Source of the DNA: a candidate division CSSED10-310 bacterium | GTDB taxonomy: Bacteria > CSSED10-310 | Direction of reading: 5' to 3' | Assembly: GCA_016931515.1 (NCBI GenBank) | Contig: JAFGEQ010000008.1 | Location: 1-64,000 of the forward strand | DNA length: 64,000 nt | In this document: piece by piece, positions 1-8,094 of the stretch | Position numbering within the stretch: position 1 is the first letter of the stretch | How the letters are laid out: each line of letters opens with the position of its first letter | Program-made: the position numbers and the translations under genes | The notes under the pieces: model-generated | What the model saw: only the letters and a program-made list of their open reading frames with translations | Databases searched by the model: none | What the model was told of the DNA's origin: nothing

Positions 1-4
1 AAAA

Positions 5-82
5 TGGCGGGGACGACGAGGATCGAACTCGCGACCTTCGGCGTGACAGGCCGACGTTCTAACCAAGCTGAACTACGTCCCC
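5..82 (-). tRNA. tRNA-Asp (anticodon GTC)
   Basis: Read on the minus strand, this folds as a complete cloverleaf. The 7-bp acceptor stem GGGGACG/CGTCCCC is perfect. The D arm is GTTC/GAAC, the anticodon stem TCGGC/GCCGA encloses loop CTGTCAC, and the T arm carries TTCGATC. Anticodon GTC reads Asp codons. The discriminator base is G, as expected for tRNA-Asp, and the 3' CCA is encoded at positions 5-7. It lies 29 bp downstream of tRNA-Val and is probably cotranscribed with it. Confidence 0.97.
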
Positions 83-111
83 GCACAAACTAACTTGCGA
101 ACCGTACGCTC

Positions 112-184
112 TGGGCGGAACAGGGCTTGAACCTGCGACCCCCGGCTTGTAAGGCCAGTGCTCTCCCAGCTGAGCTATCCGCCC
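112..184 (-). tRNA. tRNA-Val (anticodon TAC)
   Basis: This is a minus-strand cloverleaf of 73 nt. The acceptor stem is GGGCGGA/TCCGCCC with discriminator A. The D arm is GCTC/GAGC, the anticodon stem CTGGC/GCCGG encloses loop CTTACAA, and the T arm carries TTCAAGC. Anticodon TAC reads Val codons. Unlike the neighbouring tRNA-Asp, the 3' CCA is not encoded: GAG follows the discriminator. CCA must therefore be added by a nucleotidyltransferase. Confidence 0.97.
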
Positions 185-217
185 GGTTCACTGGGCACCC
201 GCCCGAAAGCTTAAAGG

Positions 218-246
218 TTTTTACAGGAGACACCGTAAGCTGTCAA
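218..246 (-). promoter_or_regulatory. Sigma-70-type promoter for the tRNA-Val/tRNA-Asp pair
   Basis: On the minus strand a perfect -35 TTGACA (241-246) is separated by 17 bp from a -10-like TAAAAA (218-223). Transcription would start near 211, about 27 nt before the 5' end of tRNA-Val. The rest of the gap up to the peptidase gene at 421 holds no convincing gene. Confidence 0.5.
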
Positions 247-420
247 GAGAAAATTCGTCAGTCGCGAGACAATTGGGCTAAAAACCGCCCAGCACCAACA
301 AAACTGCCTGCTCTGACGAAACTCCTATAAAATTTTCTTTTTACCCCGAATCTGATATCAATACCGGTGATATACCCGGATTGTTAGTGATCAAGCGGAA
401 TAGTTCATGGAGAAATGACG

Positions 421-1602
421 ATGAATATATTTGATATTCAAAATGCGCTTAAGGAGACCGGCCTCAGCGCCTGGCTTCTGACCGATTATCAGTTGACAAA
501 TATACCGGCAGTCAAATTACTTGGACTCGATCCTTCAAAGAATTTCAGCAGACGCTGGTTTTACCTGATTCCACAATCCGGTGACCCGATACGGCTTGTC
601 AATTCCGTTGAAGCCGGAGTCCTGGATCATCTTCCCGGGCAAACAGTCCTGTATTTCGGACGGGCAGCCATGATCAGTAATCTCGAAACGTTGCTGGAGA
701 AAAACACCTTTGTCGCAATGGAATACTCACCGATGGGACGTTTGCCCAGCGTATCGCGAGTCGATGCAGGCACGATCGAACTGGTTCGTTCGATTGGTGT
801 GGATATCATCTCTTCCGCAGACTTGCTTCAACGCTTCACCAGCCGCTGGGATGAAGTCGCACTCGAATCGCATCGAGCTGCCGCCCGGGTACTGCGGGAA
901 ACTGTTACCGCGGTCTGGAACCTGATCAGCCAGAATCTCAGCGGATGCAAATTGTCTGAATTCCAGATTCAGCAATTCATGATGAATCGATTCATGGCCG
1001 AAGGTTGCGTGACCGATCATCCTCCGATTGTCGCAATCGATGCGCATTCCGCAGATCCCCATTTCGCACCAACACCCGATAACACCCGGTTAATCGGCCC
1101 TAACCAGCTGGTGCTTATTGATCTTTGGTGCAGAACGGCTCAACACGGCTCTGTTTACGCCGATATCACATGGACGGCCTGGACCGGTCCGGATGCTCCT
1201 CCGCCTGAAATTGTAAAGATTTTCGATATTGTCAGAGATGCAAGAGACCAAACTGTTTTATCCGTGAAAGCGGCGTTTGAAACCCGGAGAAAAGTGACCG
1301 GCGCCGATCTCGACAGAATCTGCAGAGGGATTATCTCAGACGCGGGATATGGCGAATTCTTCGTTCATCGGACAGGGCATTCGCTTGATTCGGGGGTTCA
1401 TGGAGCCGGAGCTAATCTTGATTCGCTGGAGTCTGAAGATGACAGGGAGATAGCCGCCTGCACCGGTTTTACTATTGAACCGGGGATTTATTTCCCTGGA
1501 CGCTTTGGTATCCGCTCGGAACTTAACGTGGCGATCCTGCCGGATTTATCAGTGGAAATAACCGGACTCCCCATACAGACAGAACTGGTTAAACTGTCAT
1601 GA
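421..1602 (+). CDS. M24 family metallopeptidase (Xaa-Pro aminopeptidase-like)
   Basis: This 393-residue protein has a creatinase-like N-terminal half and a pita-bread M24 catalytic half. All five dimetal ligands of the family can be placed: D234 (in IDLW), D248 (YADIT), H320 (HRTGH), E353 (IEPG) and E367 (RSELN). The family removes N-terminal residues, often before proline, or hydrolyses related dipeptides; the exact substrate cannot be read. I start at the ATG at 421 because GGAGA at 409-413 is correctly spaced for it and too close to the ATG at 415. The gene is alone on this strand and faces transketolase. Confidence 0.85.
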   Translation: MNIFDIQNALKETGLSAWLLTDYQLTNIPAVKLLGLDPSKNFSRRWFYLIPQSGDPIRLVNSVEAGVLDHLPGQTVLYFGRAAMISNLETLLEKNTFVAMEYSPMGRLPSVSRVDAGTIELVRSIGVDIISSADLLQRFTSRWDEVALESHRAAARVLRETVTAVWNLISQNLSGCKLSEFQIQQFMMNRFMAEGCVTDHPPIVAIDAHSADPHFAPTPDNTRLIGPNQLVLIDLWCRTAQHGSVYADITWTAWTGPDAPPPEIVKIFDIVRDARDQTVLSVKAAFETRRKVTGADLDRICRGIISDAGYGEFFVHRTGHSLDSGVHGAGANLDSLESEDDREIAACTGFTIEPGIYFPGRFGIRSELNVAILPDLSVEITGLPIQTELVKLS

Positions 1603-1631
1603 CTATCTGATTTTTGAACAGGGAGCTGCGA

Positions 1632-1646
1632 CCGGCTATCAGCCGG
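1632..1646. terminator. Hairpin between convergent genes
   Basis: CCGGCT, loop ATC, AGCCGG: a perfect 6-bp stem between the stop codons of the M24 peptidase and transketolase genes. No T-run follows on either strand, so it is not a classical intrinsic terminator. It may help end or protect both transcripts. Confidence 0.35.
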
Positions 1647-1686
1647 GTATGATCAGACAAACAAATCAACTACTGGATGAACGGCA

Positions 1687-3726
1687 TCAACCTATCATCC
1701 CTCGAATCATTCCAACAAGATTCTCCACCGTATATCCAAAATATTCCTCAGCAACCGGACCGGGAGCCGAAACACCGAAACGATCGATTGCCATAATGAT
1801 ACCGCCGGGACCGGCATAACGCTCCCAACCCATGGCAACGCCTTGCTCCACCACAATACGGTTTGTGACTTCCGGCGGCAGAACTTCATCACGGTAGTCA
1901 TCAGACTGTGCTTCGAATAACTCCCAGCTCGGCATACTGACTAGGCGTAGTTTCACATTATCTGCAGACAATACGCGATAAGCTTGAATCGCAAGGTGCA
2001 CTTCAGATCCACTGGCAATGATTATGCACTGGGGAAAATGCGTTCCTGAATTATCAGCCAGAACATAGGCGCCCTGCCTGGCTCCAACCGCATCGGCGAA
2101 TTCATCCCGATCGATAACCGGGAGATTCTGCCGTGACAGGGCCAGCGCAACCGGACCGGGCATATCTTCCAGAGCGCTTCGATAGCCGGCGTTGAGTTCA
2201 TTGGCATCCGCGGGGCGGATCACAGTCAATCCGGGAATTGCGCGTAATGCCGCAAGATGTTCCACGGGTTGATGCGTCGGGCCATCTTCGCCCACACTGA
2301 TCGAGTCATGCGTCAGAATATATAGTACCGGGAGCTGCATCAGCGCGCTCAAACGGATGGCTGGTCTGGCGTAATCACTGAAAACAAGAAATGTGGCGAC
2401 ATAAGGTCGAAGACCGGCATTGGCCATCCCGTTGGCAATAGCCGCCATGCAGAATTCACGTACACCGAAGCGGATATTTCGACCATCAAATGAGACCGCC
2501 GAAAAATCTGCCGCATTTTTAATCAGCGTATTGTTTGAGGGACCCAGATCGGCTGAGCCGCCGATCAACCAGGGGATAGCGGATGACAGTGCATTCAGCA
2601 CTTTTCCGGATGCACTGCGGGTGGCAACAGGTGCTGTTCCCGCTGGAAAATCGGGGAGACAATCAGTCCAATCATCCGGCAGGGTGCCGTCAAAAATATG
2701 TCGTAACATGGCAGCTTTCTCGGGAAGCTCAAGGCTATAGCGTGCGAATACTTCATTCCATGCGGCTGCAGCCGTATTGCCACGTGCGCCGAATTCGGCT
2801 GACAGATGGTTAATTACTTCGTCAGGCACCAGAAAGGAAGAATCGTCCGGCCAGCCGTAGGCCTGCTTGGTCAGCCGGACTTCTTCAACTCCAAGAGGCG
2901 ATCCGTGCGCGCTTTCGGAATCCTGTTTATTCGGTGATCCGAACGCTATATGGCTTTTAACTATCACGAGTACCGGACGATCATCGATGTCCCCGACATC
3001 CAAAAAAGCCTGCTTCAAAGCTGCCAGATCATTGCCGTCTTCGACTGTCATGACGGACCATCCATAAGCCAGAAATCGTCGTGCCACATTTTCCGTCATC
3101 GCCAACCGGGTGGACCCCTCGATCGTTATCCTGTTACTGTCGTAGATCCAGCATAAATTGGACAACTTCAGGTGGCCGGCCAGCGCGGCCGCCTCGTGAG
3201 AGATGCCTTCCATCATGCAGCCGTCACCACATAGAGCATAGATATTGTAATCAATGACTGAAAAGTCGGGCGTATTAAAACTGGCTTCAAGCCATTTCTC
3301 GGCGATCGCCATCCCCACACTGGCGGCAAGACCCTGACCAAGGGGACCCGTCGTCGTTTCCACTCCCGGAGTATCCCCGAATTCAGGATGCCCAGGACAT
3401 CGGGACCCCAACTGCCGGAATGATTTCAGATCATCAATGGTGACGGATTGATGGGTCGCATCATCACTACGGTCCGGATCTTTGACGCCGGTCAGGTGGA
3501 TGAGAGCATAAAGAAGAGTTGAAGCGTGTCCTGCAGACAGCACGAACCGGTCCCTGTTGGGCCAGTAGGGATCATCAGGGCTGAAAATCAATGCATGGCG
3601 CCACAGTGAATAGGCAGCCGGTGCCATTCCCATCGGCGCGCCCGGATGGCCTGAATTCGCTTTCTGTACCGCGTCTATTGCCAGCGTACGAATCGTCTGG
3701 ATCGTTTTCTGTTCGATTGTCATCAT
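1687..3726 (-). CDS. tkt: Transketolase
   Basis: A full-length 679-residue transketolase, the thiamine-diphosphate enzyme that moves two-carbon ketol units in the non-oxidative pentose phosphate pathway. Visible landmarks are the N-terminal substrate His in NSGHPGAP, the GDGCMMEG thiamine-diphosphate motif, the central pyrimidine-domain sequence GVREFCMAA with its catalytic Glu, the HDSISVGEDGPTHQP loop, and the C-terminal domain from about residue 540. The start at 3726 is supported by GAGG about ten bases upstream; a second ATG follows immediately. No transaldolase or other pentose-pathway gene lies nearby. Confidence 0.97.
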   Translation of the reverse strand: MMTIEQKTIQTIRTLAIDAVQKANSGHPGAPMGMAPAAYSLWRHALIFSPDDPYWPNRDRFVLSAGHASTLLYALIHLTGVKDPDRSDDATHQSVTIDDLKSFRQLGSRCPGHPEFGDTPGVETTTGPLGQGLAASVGMAIAEKWLEASFNTPDFSVIDYNIYALCGDGCMMEGISHEAAALAGHLKLSNLCWIYDSNRITIEGSTRLAMTENVARRFLAYGWSVMTVEDGNDLAALKQAFLDVGDIDDRPVLVIVKSHIAFGSPNKQDSESAHGSPLGVEEVRLTKQAYGWPDDSSFLVPDEVINHLSAEFGARGNTAAAAWNEVFARYSLELPEKAAMLRHIFDGTLPDDWTDCLPDFPAGTAPVATRSASGKVLNALSSAIPWLIGGSADLGPSNNTLIKNAADFSAVSFDGRNIRFGVREFCMAAIANGMANAGLRPYVATFLVFSDYARPAIRLSALMQLPVLYILTHDSISVGEDGPTHQPVEHLAALRAIPGLTVIRPADANELNAGYRSALEDMPGPVALALSRQNLPVIDRDEFADAVGARQGAYVLADNSGTHFPQCIIIASGSEVHLAIQAYRVLSADNVKLRLVSMPSWELFEAQSDDYRDEVLPPEVTNRIVVEQGVAMGWERYAGPGGIIMAIDRFGVSAPGPVAEEYFGYTVENLVGMIRGMIG

Positions 3727-3792
3727 TAGTCACCGTCCTCTGGAATTGGGTTCTCATACGTTGCATCATCAACTGACGAAGAGATGGTCCTC

Positions 3793-3820
3793 AAAATAGC
3801 ATCTGTGCCGGAGGATTCAA
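3793..3820 (-). promoter_or_regulatory. Candidate promoter for tkt
   Basis: On the minus strand, TTGAAT (3815-3820) and TATTTT (3793-3798) are separated by 16 bp. They would give a leader of about 60 nt before the tkt start at 3726. Each hexamer matches consensus at four of six positions, so this is only a candidate. Confidence 0.35.
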
Positions 3821-3926
3821 TTGTTTTTTTATCAAGAATCACTTTCATGTGTGCAGGCCGGGAGATTCTGAATGCGAAAGTCGAATTCTTGGATGAATAG
3901 TTAACGACAGGGTTAATCGGGTAATT

Positions 3927-4757
3927 TCATTCCGGTTTTTTAGGTATGAAGGGGAGCAGATAGCCTCTGGAACCGAAGATCAGAAAAACAGCGAAAATAA
4001 TCAGGTTTAGGACATACAGGCTGGCCGGCAGTCGCGAGATATCCAGATCGACGCTTTCTCGCAACAATAACAGATGCTCGATAACCATGATCACAGTCAC
4101 CGGAACGGCAGCTGTTAAAGCGATCTTCAACTGTTCATTTCGTGGAAGAAGAATTCTGAAAAAAGCGGCAACGATACCGACAATAAATGAACCGATCATC
4201 GTCATCAGCGCAGTTTGCATTGACCAGTCGATGAAGAGGAGACAGGTCCAAAAGATCATTGCCACAAATGCAATCAGGGTTTTTAGAGCGTTGATGGATT
4301 CCGCATTGATTTTCATTGTGACGGGAGAAAGATCGGGATAGATCCATACCATCGGTTCACTGCTTTGTGCGGCGTCTATAACCATCCTGTCATGAAAAAG
4401 AAATACAGAAATCGGGAGATCGCGATCTCTCTTGTAATCATCACCGGTAACATCCATTATGACATGGTATTTGCGTCCCTTGTAAACAACGGGTGTTTTG
4501 TCTTCGACAATCAGCTGACCATCAACCAGTTCGGCTTGCGGAAAGTGCTCCTTGTAAACCCGGGCGATCTGCCTGACACGATCCCTGACTGTAAAAGCAA
4601 TGGTTGTGCCGATAATCAGTGAGGACACCAGCACCAGCAGCGCCATGAATCCAACGCAAAGCTTGAAGGTCAGAACTCTCAGGCTCGGATAGACACGGAC
4701 ATCGACACTGTAAGTCAGCCAGGTCGCGAAATTTTTAAAATTGAATCGAACATGCAC
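3927..4757 (-). CDS. DUF1189-like integral membrane protein
   Basis: With the preferred start this is a 276-residue membrane protein. It has one N-terminal hydrophobic helix, an extracytoplasmic segment of about 120 residues and four further hydrophobic helices. The layout, with a first helix, the segment FPQAELVDGQL and a multi-helix C-terminal half, resembles DUF1189 proteins, whose function is unknown. The open frame continues upstream to 4916, but AGGAGG at 4768-4773 sits ten bases before a GTG at 4757. That gives an N-terminus beginning with a cytoplasmic stretch (FNFKNFATWL) typical of this family. It could share a promoter region with the divergent radical SAM gene. Confidence 0.6.
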   Translation of the reverse strand: MHVRFNFKNFATWLTYSVDVRVYPSLRVLTFKLCVGFMALLVLVSSLIIGTTIAFTVRDRVRQIARVYKEHFPQAELVDGQLIVEDKTPVVYKGRKYHVIMDVTGDDYKRDRDLPISVFLFHDRMVIDAAQSSEPMVWIYPDLSPVTMKINAESINALKTLIAFVAMIFWTCLLFIDWSMQTALMTMIGSFIVGIVAAFFRILLPRNEQLKIALTAAVPVTVIMVIEHLLLLRESVDLDISRLPASLYVLNLIIFAVFLIFGSRGYLLPFIPKKPE

Positions 4758-4973
4758 AATGAAAGAGCCTCCTGCACCCATTGTAGTTACCAAGTGATAC
4801 GCACACAACCTATATTCTGTTCGAGTTATCGATTCATTTCGATTGGATGCGTTCATCGTCATTGAAAACATCCCCGGGCATCGGGGCTGAAATCTTGAAC
4901 CCCGCGGCAAGTTCAATTATGGTAAGCGTGTCGTATTTGTGGTTGTATCGATCGTTATGGAGACTATAACCGG

Positions 4974-6392
4974 ATGAAAGTCATGCTGATAGTGCCGCCC
5001 TGGACTATCCTGGACATAAGAGCCCACGATACTCAGGGTATTGCTGGTAAATGGCCCCCCATCGGAACATTATACATAGCGTCAGTATTAAGACAGGATG
5101 GATTCGACGTTGCATTCAGAGACGGTGCATTTCATACCCACGAGGACCTGCTGAAAATTATCTTGCAGGAGAAACCGGATGCTCTGGGTGCTTTCGTCAT
5201 CGCGATGTTCTGGGAACGCGCGCGATCGTTGTTCAGGGATGTCCGAAAAGCGCTGCCGAATTGCTTCTTGTTCGCCGGTGGACATGGTCCGTCCGCGTTT
5301 GGTTCAAAAGCTCTGGAGGAATGCCGCGATCTGGATGCAGTGGTGATCAGCGAAGGGGAATACTCGGTACGGGATCTGATGCGCCGTTTGAGGGATGGTG
5401 ATTCCGTGAGAGGAGTATCTGGAACAGTCGTCAGGGATGGGGAGGAGATCGTTGTCAATTCAGTTCGCCCGTTTATAGAGAATCTCAATGAATTGCCGAT
5501 TCCTGCCATGGATCTTGCATATTTGAAAGGGTACCAACCCTCTTACGGGCAGGTGCTAAAACTACCGTCGATGCAGGTGATTTCGAGCAGGGGTTGCATG
5601 AATGACTGTCTGTACTGCTACCGCCTGATGGGTCGACATGTACTGCGTTTCCGGTCACCTGAAAACGTGGTAGATGAAATAGAGCATTATGTTGACAGAT
5701 ACGGAGCGCGAGATATCAAATTTTGGGATGAATCGTTCACTTATAATCGTGAAAGAGCATTGGGGATCTGTCATGAGCTTCTCCGAAGAAATATCCGTGT
5801 ATCCTGGTGGATATCCGCTCGTGCTGATTCAGTCGACCCTGAATTACTGAAGATGATGAAACGGGCGGGATGCTGGTGTATCAATTTTGGTGTTGAATCA
5901 GGAGTCCAGAAAAATCTCGATACATTAAGAAAAAATCTTACCATTGAACAGATTGTGAAAGCGGTCGCCGATACCCATGAAGCCGGGATCAAAACTTTTA
6001 CAACCTATATTTTCGGGATTCCCGGCGAAACGTTCGCAGAAGGTCTTCAAACCATCGCGCTGGCCAAAAAGTTAAACTCGTTTATCACGGAGTTCTTTCC
6101 GATTTCTCCTTTTCCCGGCACGGATTTATGGGATATGGCCTGCAAATCCGACACTTTCAACAGCGACATTCGGAAAATCGGGTTGTTAAAAGAAGAAATC
6201 GCATATGCACCGGATACCATGTCACATTCCGAGGTTGCGGAGCTGCGACGGCGTGCGTTCAGAGAATACTATATGAGACCTTCTTTTGTCTGGCGATATG
6301 TGACCGGTATACGATCCGCCTTCGAATTGAAAGGGTTATTCGCGGGAGCCGGAACGCTTCTCAAATTCACTCGTGATAAAAAAGAATGCTGA
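4974..6392 (+). CDS. B12-binding domain radical SAM protein
   Basis: This 472-residue protein starts with a Rossmann-like cobalamin-binding domain (KVMLIVPPW, then FAGGHGPSA; residues 1-150). A radical SAM core follows with the iron-sulfur ligands C208, C212 and C215 in CMNDCLYC. The layout matches the broad BchE/hopanoid-methylase-like group, whose members methylate, cyclise or rearrange unactivated carbons. The substrate cannot be told from sequence. GGAG lies 11 nt before the ATG. It is flanked by divergent DUF1189 and convergent LysR genes, so it is probably monocistronic. Confidence 0.85.
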   Translation: MKVMLIVPPWTILDIRAHDTQGIAGKWPPIGTLYIASVLRQDGFDVAFRDGAFHTHEDLLKIILQEKPDALGAFVIAMFWERARSLFRDVRKALPNCFLFAGGHGPSAFGSKALEECRDLDAVVISEGEYSVRDLMRRLRDGDSVRGVSGTVVRDGEEIVVNSVRPFIENLNELPIPAMDLAYLKGYQPSYGQVLKLPSMQVISSRGCMNDCLYCYRLMGRHVLRFRSPENVVDEIEHYVDRYGARDIKFWDESFTYNRERALGICHELLRRNIRVSWWISARADSVDPELLKMMKRAGCWCINFGVESGVQKNLDTLRKNLTIEQIVKAVADTHEAGIKTFTTYIFGIPGETFAEGLQTIALAKKLNSFITEFFPISPFPGTDLWDMACKSDTFNSDIRKIGLLKEEIAYAPDTMSHSEVAELRRRAFREYYMRPSFVWRYVTGIRSAFELKGLFAGAGTLLKFTRDKKEC

Positions 6393-6394
6393 AT

Positions 6395-6409
6395 ATCCAG
6401 CCTCTGGAT
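6395..6409. terminator. Hairpin between convergent genes
   Basis: ATCCAG, loop CCT, CTGGAT: a perfect 6-bp stem starting three bases after the stop of the radical SAM gene and 18 bases before the end of the convergent LysR gene. It has no clear U-tract. Confidence 0.35.
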
Positions 6410-6427
6410 TGTATTGATCTCCGCTTG

Positions 6428-7336
6428 CTATAGGACGGAGAAGAACTGCTTGGAAAACTGAATGAATGTTTTCACGCTGTCTTTTACTGCAACGTCGTTA
6501 CGAAAAAGCAGGTAGAAAAACCGGCGAATCTCCGGGAAATCAACGATCTCGGGAATATACAGATCAGACACGCTGAAGCTGGACACAAAACTGAATCCGG
6601 CTCCCTGCTTGATCGCCTCAATCAGAGCATGTGAACTGCCGACAACCTGAGATCTGTGGACTATTAAATTCGCAAATCCATGTTTATCAAGCACCTCCTC
6701 AAGAACGGATCTTGTCCCGGATTCAAGCTCTCTTGTCACGAAGGGCTGGCTCGCCAGTTCAAGAAACGTGACGGGATTCCCTGATTTTGCAATGGCTGAT
6801 TGCCTCGATACGACCGGCACAATGCGATCATCGGCTATCGGAACAGACTTTCCTGAAAAACCAGGACGGAGAAAACCTGAAAAACCGACATCCGAATCTC
6901 CGTTTTCAACCATCTCGCATACTTTTTTTGAACCGGCAAGAGTCATGTGTATTTCATGAGCACTGTTTAAACCATGATAAATAGCCAGCAATCGGGGAAG
7001 AAGATACTCTGATGGGATCGATGATGCGGCGATCTGCACCAGATTATGATTGCCCGTTATACCGATCTCTCTGAAGAGTGAAGCAGTTTCTCGAATCACG
7101 TTCCGGGCGTAATGCAGGAATCGTGTTCCCATTTCAGTCGGTTCACCAATACTTCGTCCCCTGCGAATCCAGAGCGATGCCCCTATCTGACTCTCCAGAC
7201 GATTCAGCTTCTGCGTGATTGCCGGTTGTGTCAATCCTGTTCGGACGGCTACACCCGAAATACTGCCAATGCTTGACAGCAACTCAAATAAATAAAGGTC
7301 TTCGATCGTGATCTTCTTCTTTAACAATGGATCCAT
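6428..7336 (-). CDS. LysR-family transcriptional regulator, selenium-metabolism type
   Basis: A 302-residue LysR regulator with an N-terminal winged helix-turn-helix (TIEDLYLFELLSS ... TQPAITQKLNRLESQIG) and a periplasmic-binding-like effector domain from about residue 90. The frame runs up to 7444, but AAGGTGG eight bases before the ATG at 7336 fixes a start of normal family length. It is transcribed divergently from yedF and selD. LysR regulators in this position are known as selenium-metabolism-associated regulators; that link rests on context. Autoregulation and control of yedF-selD from the shared 120-bp gap is the natural inference. Confidence 0.85.
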   Translation of the reverse strand: MDPLLKKKITIEDLYLFELLSSIGSISGVAVRTGLTQPAITQKLNRLESQIGASLWIRRGRSIGEPTEMGTRFLHYARNVIRETASLFREIGITGNHNLVQIAASSIPSEYLLPRLLAIYHGLNSAHEIHMTLAGSKKVCEMVENGDSDVGFSGFLRPGFSGKSVPIADDRIVPVVSRQSAIAKSGNPVTFLELASQPFVTRELESGTRSVLEEVLDKHGFANLIVHRSQVVGSSHALIEAIKQGAGFSFVSSFSVSDLYIPEIVDFPEIRRFFYLLFRNDVAVKDSVKTFIQFSKQFFSVL

Positions 7337-7387
7337 CTTGTTCGCCACCTTGACAGATTTAATATAACGAGTAACATATGGATTGGT

Positions 7388-7416
7388 AATATAAGAGGTT
7401 TTTATACGATAATCAA
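7388..7416 (-). promoter_or_regulatory. Promoter of the LysR gene, overlapping a repeated TAATATAA box
   Basis: On the minus strand, TTGATT (7411-7416) and TATATT (7388-7393) are separated by exactly 17 bp, with a start expected near 7381. The -10 lies inside TAATATAA (7387-7394 on the plus strand). A second identical copy is at 7360-7367, 27 bp away in direct orientation. Such spacing in a LysR divergent region suggests an operator, but this is inference. Confidence 0.45.
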
Positions 7417-7456
7417 CTGAAAACAGAAGAAAATGGTTAAACATGCGGAGTTATTT

Positions 7457-8077
7457 ATGAGCCAAACAATTGTCGTTGATGTAAGAGGGCTGGCATGCCC
7501 TCAGCCGGTAATCCAGGCAAAAAAGGCAATGATGGAGAACCGTAGAGTTGATGTCTGGGTCAGTCAGGAGGACCAGGCGGATAATGTGACACGGATGGCC
7601 GAACGATCGGGATGGTCGACGGAACGATCAGTTAATCGTGATCATTTCGTGATCAAACTGACACCGGGTGCCTCAACATCAACGCCTGTCGTTGAGCCTG
7701 AGGACCTCGTCTGTTCCTTTGACGCACCGACGATTTCCGTCAATCCGTGTGTCGTGATTATCGAATCGGACTGCATGGGACGGGGGGATGATGTATTGGG
7801 TCGACTGCTCATGAAGGCATTCCTGAATACATTGAAAGACTGTGAGAAGCGCCCTGCGAAGATTGTTTTTTTTAATTCGGGAGTCAAGATGACGATCGCG
7901 GATTCACCCGTTCTCGACACACTGCAGCAACTGGCAGCATCGGGAACGGAGATCCTGGTCTGCGGCACCTGCCTTGATTTTTTCAATATCAAAGACAAAT
8001 TAAGCGTCGGTATTGTATCCAATATGCTTGACATTGCTGAGACGATGCTCGGAACCGGTGTCGTTTATTTGAGCTGA
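7457..8077 (+). CDS. yedF: Sulfurtransferase-like selenium metabolism protein YedF
   Basis: This 206-residue two-domain protein begins with a TusA/SirA-like domain carrying the CPxP motif (C14 in LACPQPV). A DsrE-like domain follows from about residue 90 (FFNSGVKM, then ILVCGTCLDF). That fusion defines YedF, a protein restricted to selenium-using bacteria and thought to handle selenium as a persulfide-like carrier. The start at 7457 has GGAG six bases upstream; the in-frame ATG at 7433 has no such site. It lies 17 bp before selD and is probably in the same transcript. Confidence 0.92.
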   Translation: MSQTIVVDVRGLACPQPVIQAKKAMMENRRVDVWVSQEDQADNVTRMAERSGWSTERSVNRDHFVIKLTPGASTSTPVVEPEDLVCSFDAPTISVNPCVVIIESDCMGRGDDVLGRLLMKAFLNTLKDCEKRPAKIVFFNSGVKMTIADSPVLDTLQQLAASGTEILVCGTCLDFFNIKDKLSVGIVSNMLDIAETMLGTGVVYLS

Positions 8078-8094
8078 CACCCTAAGGAAGTTTT

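Noticed and set aside
127-330. Open frame of 67 codons on the plus strand
   Set aside because: It lies across the minus-strand tRNA-Val and its promoter; no ribosome site and no protein-like composition.
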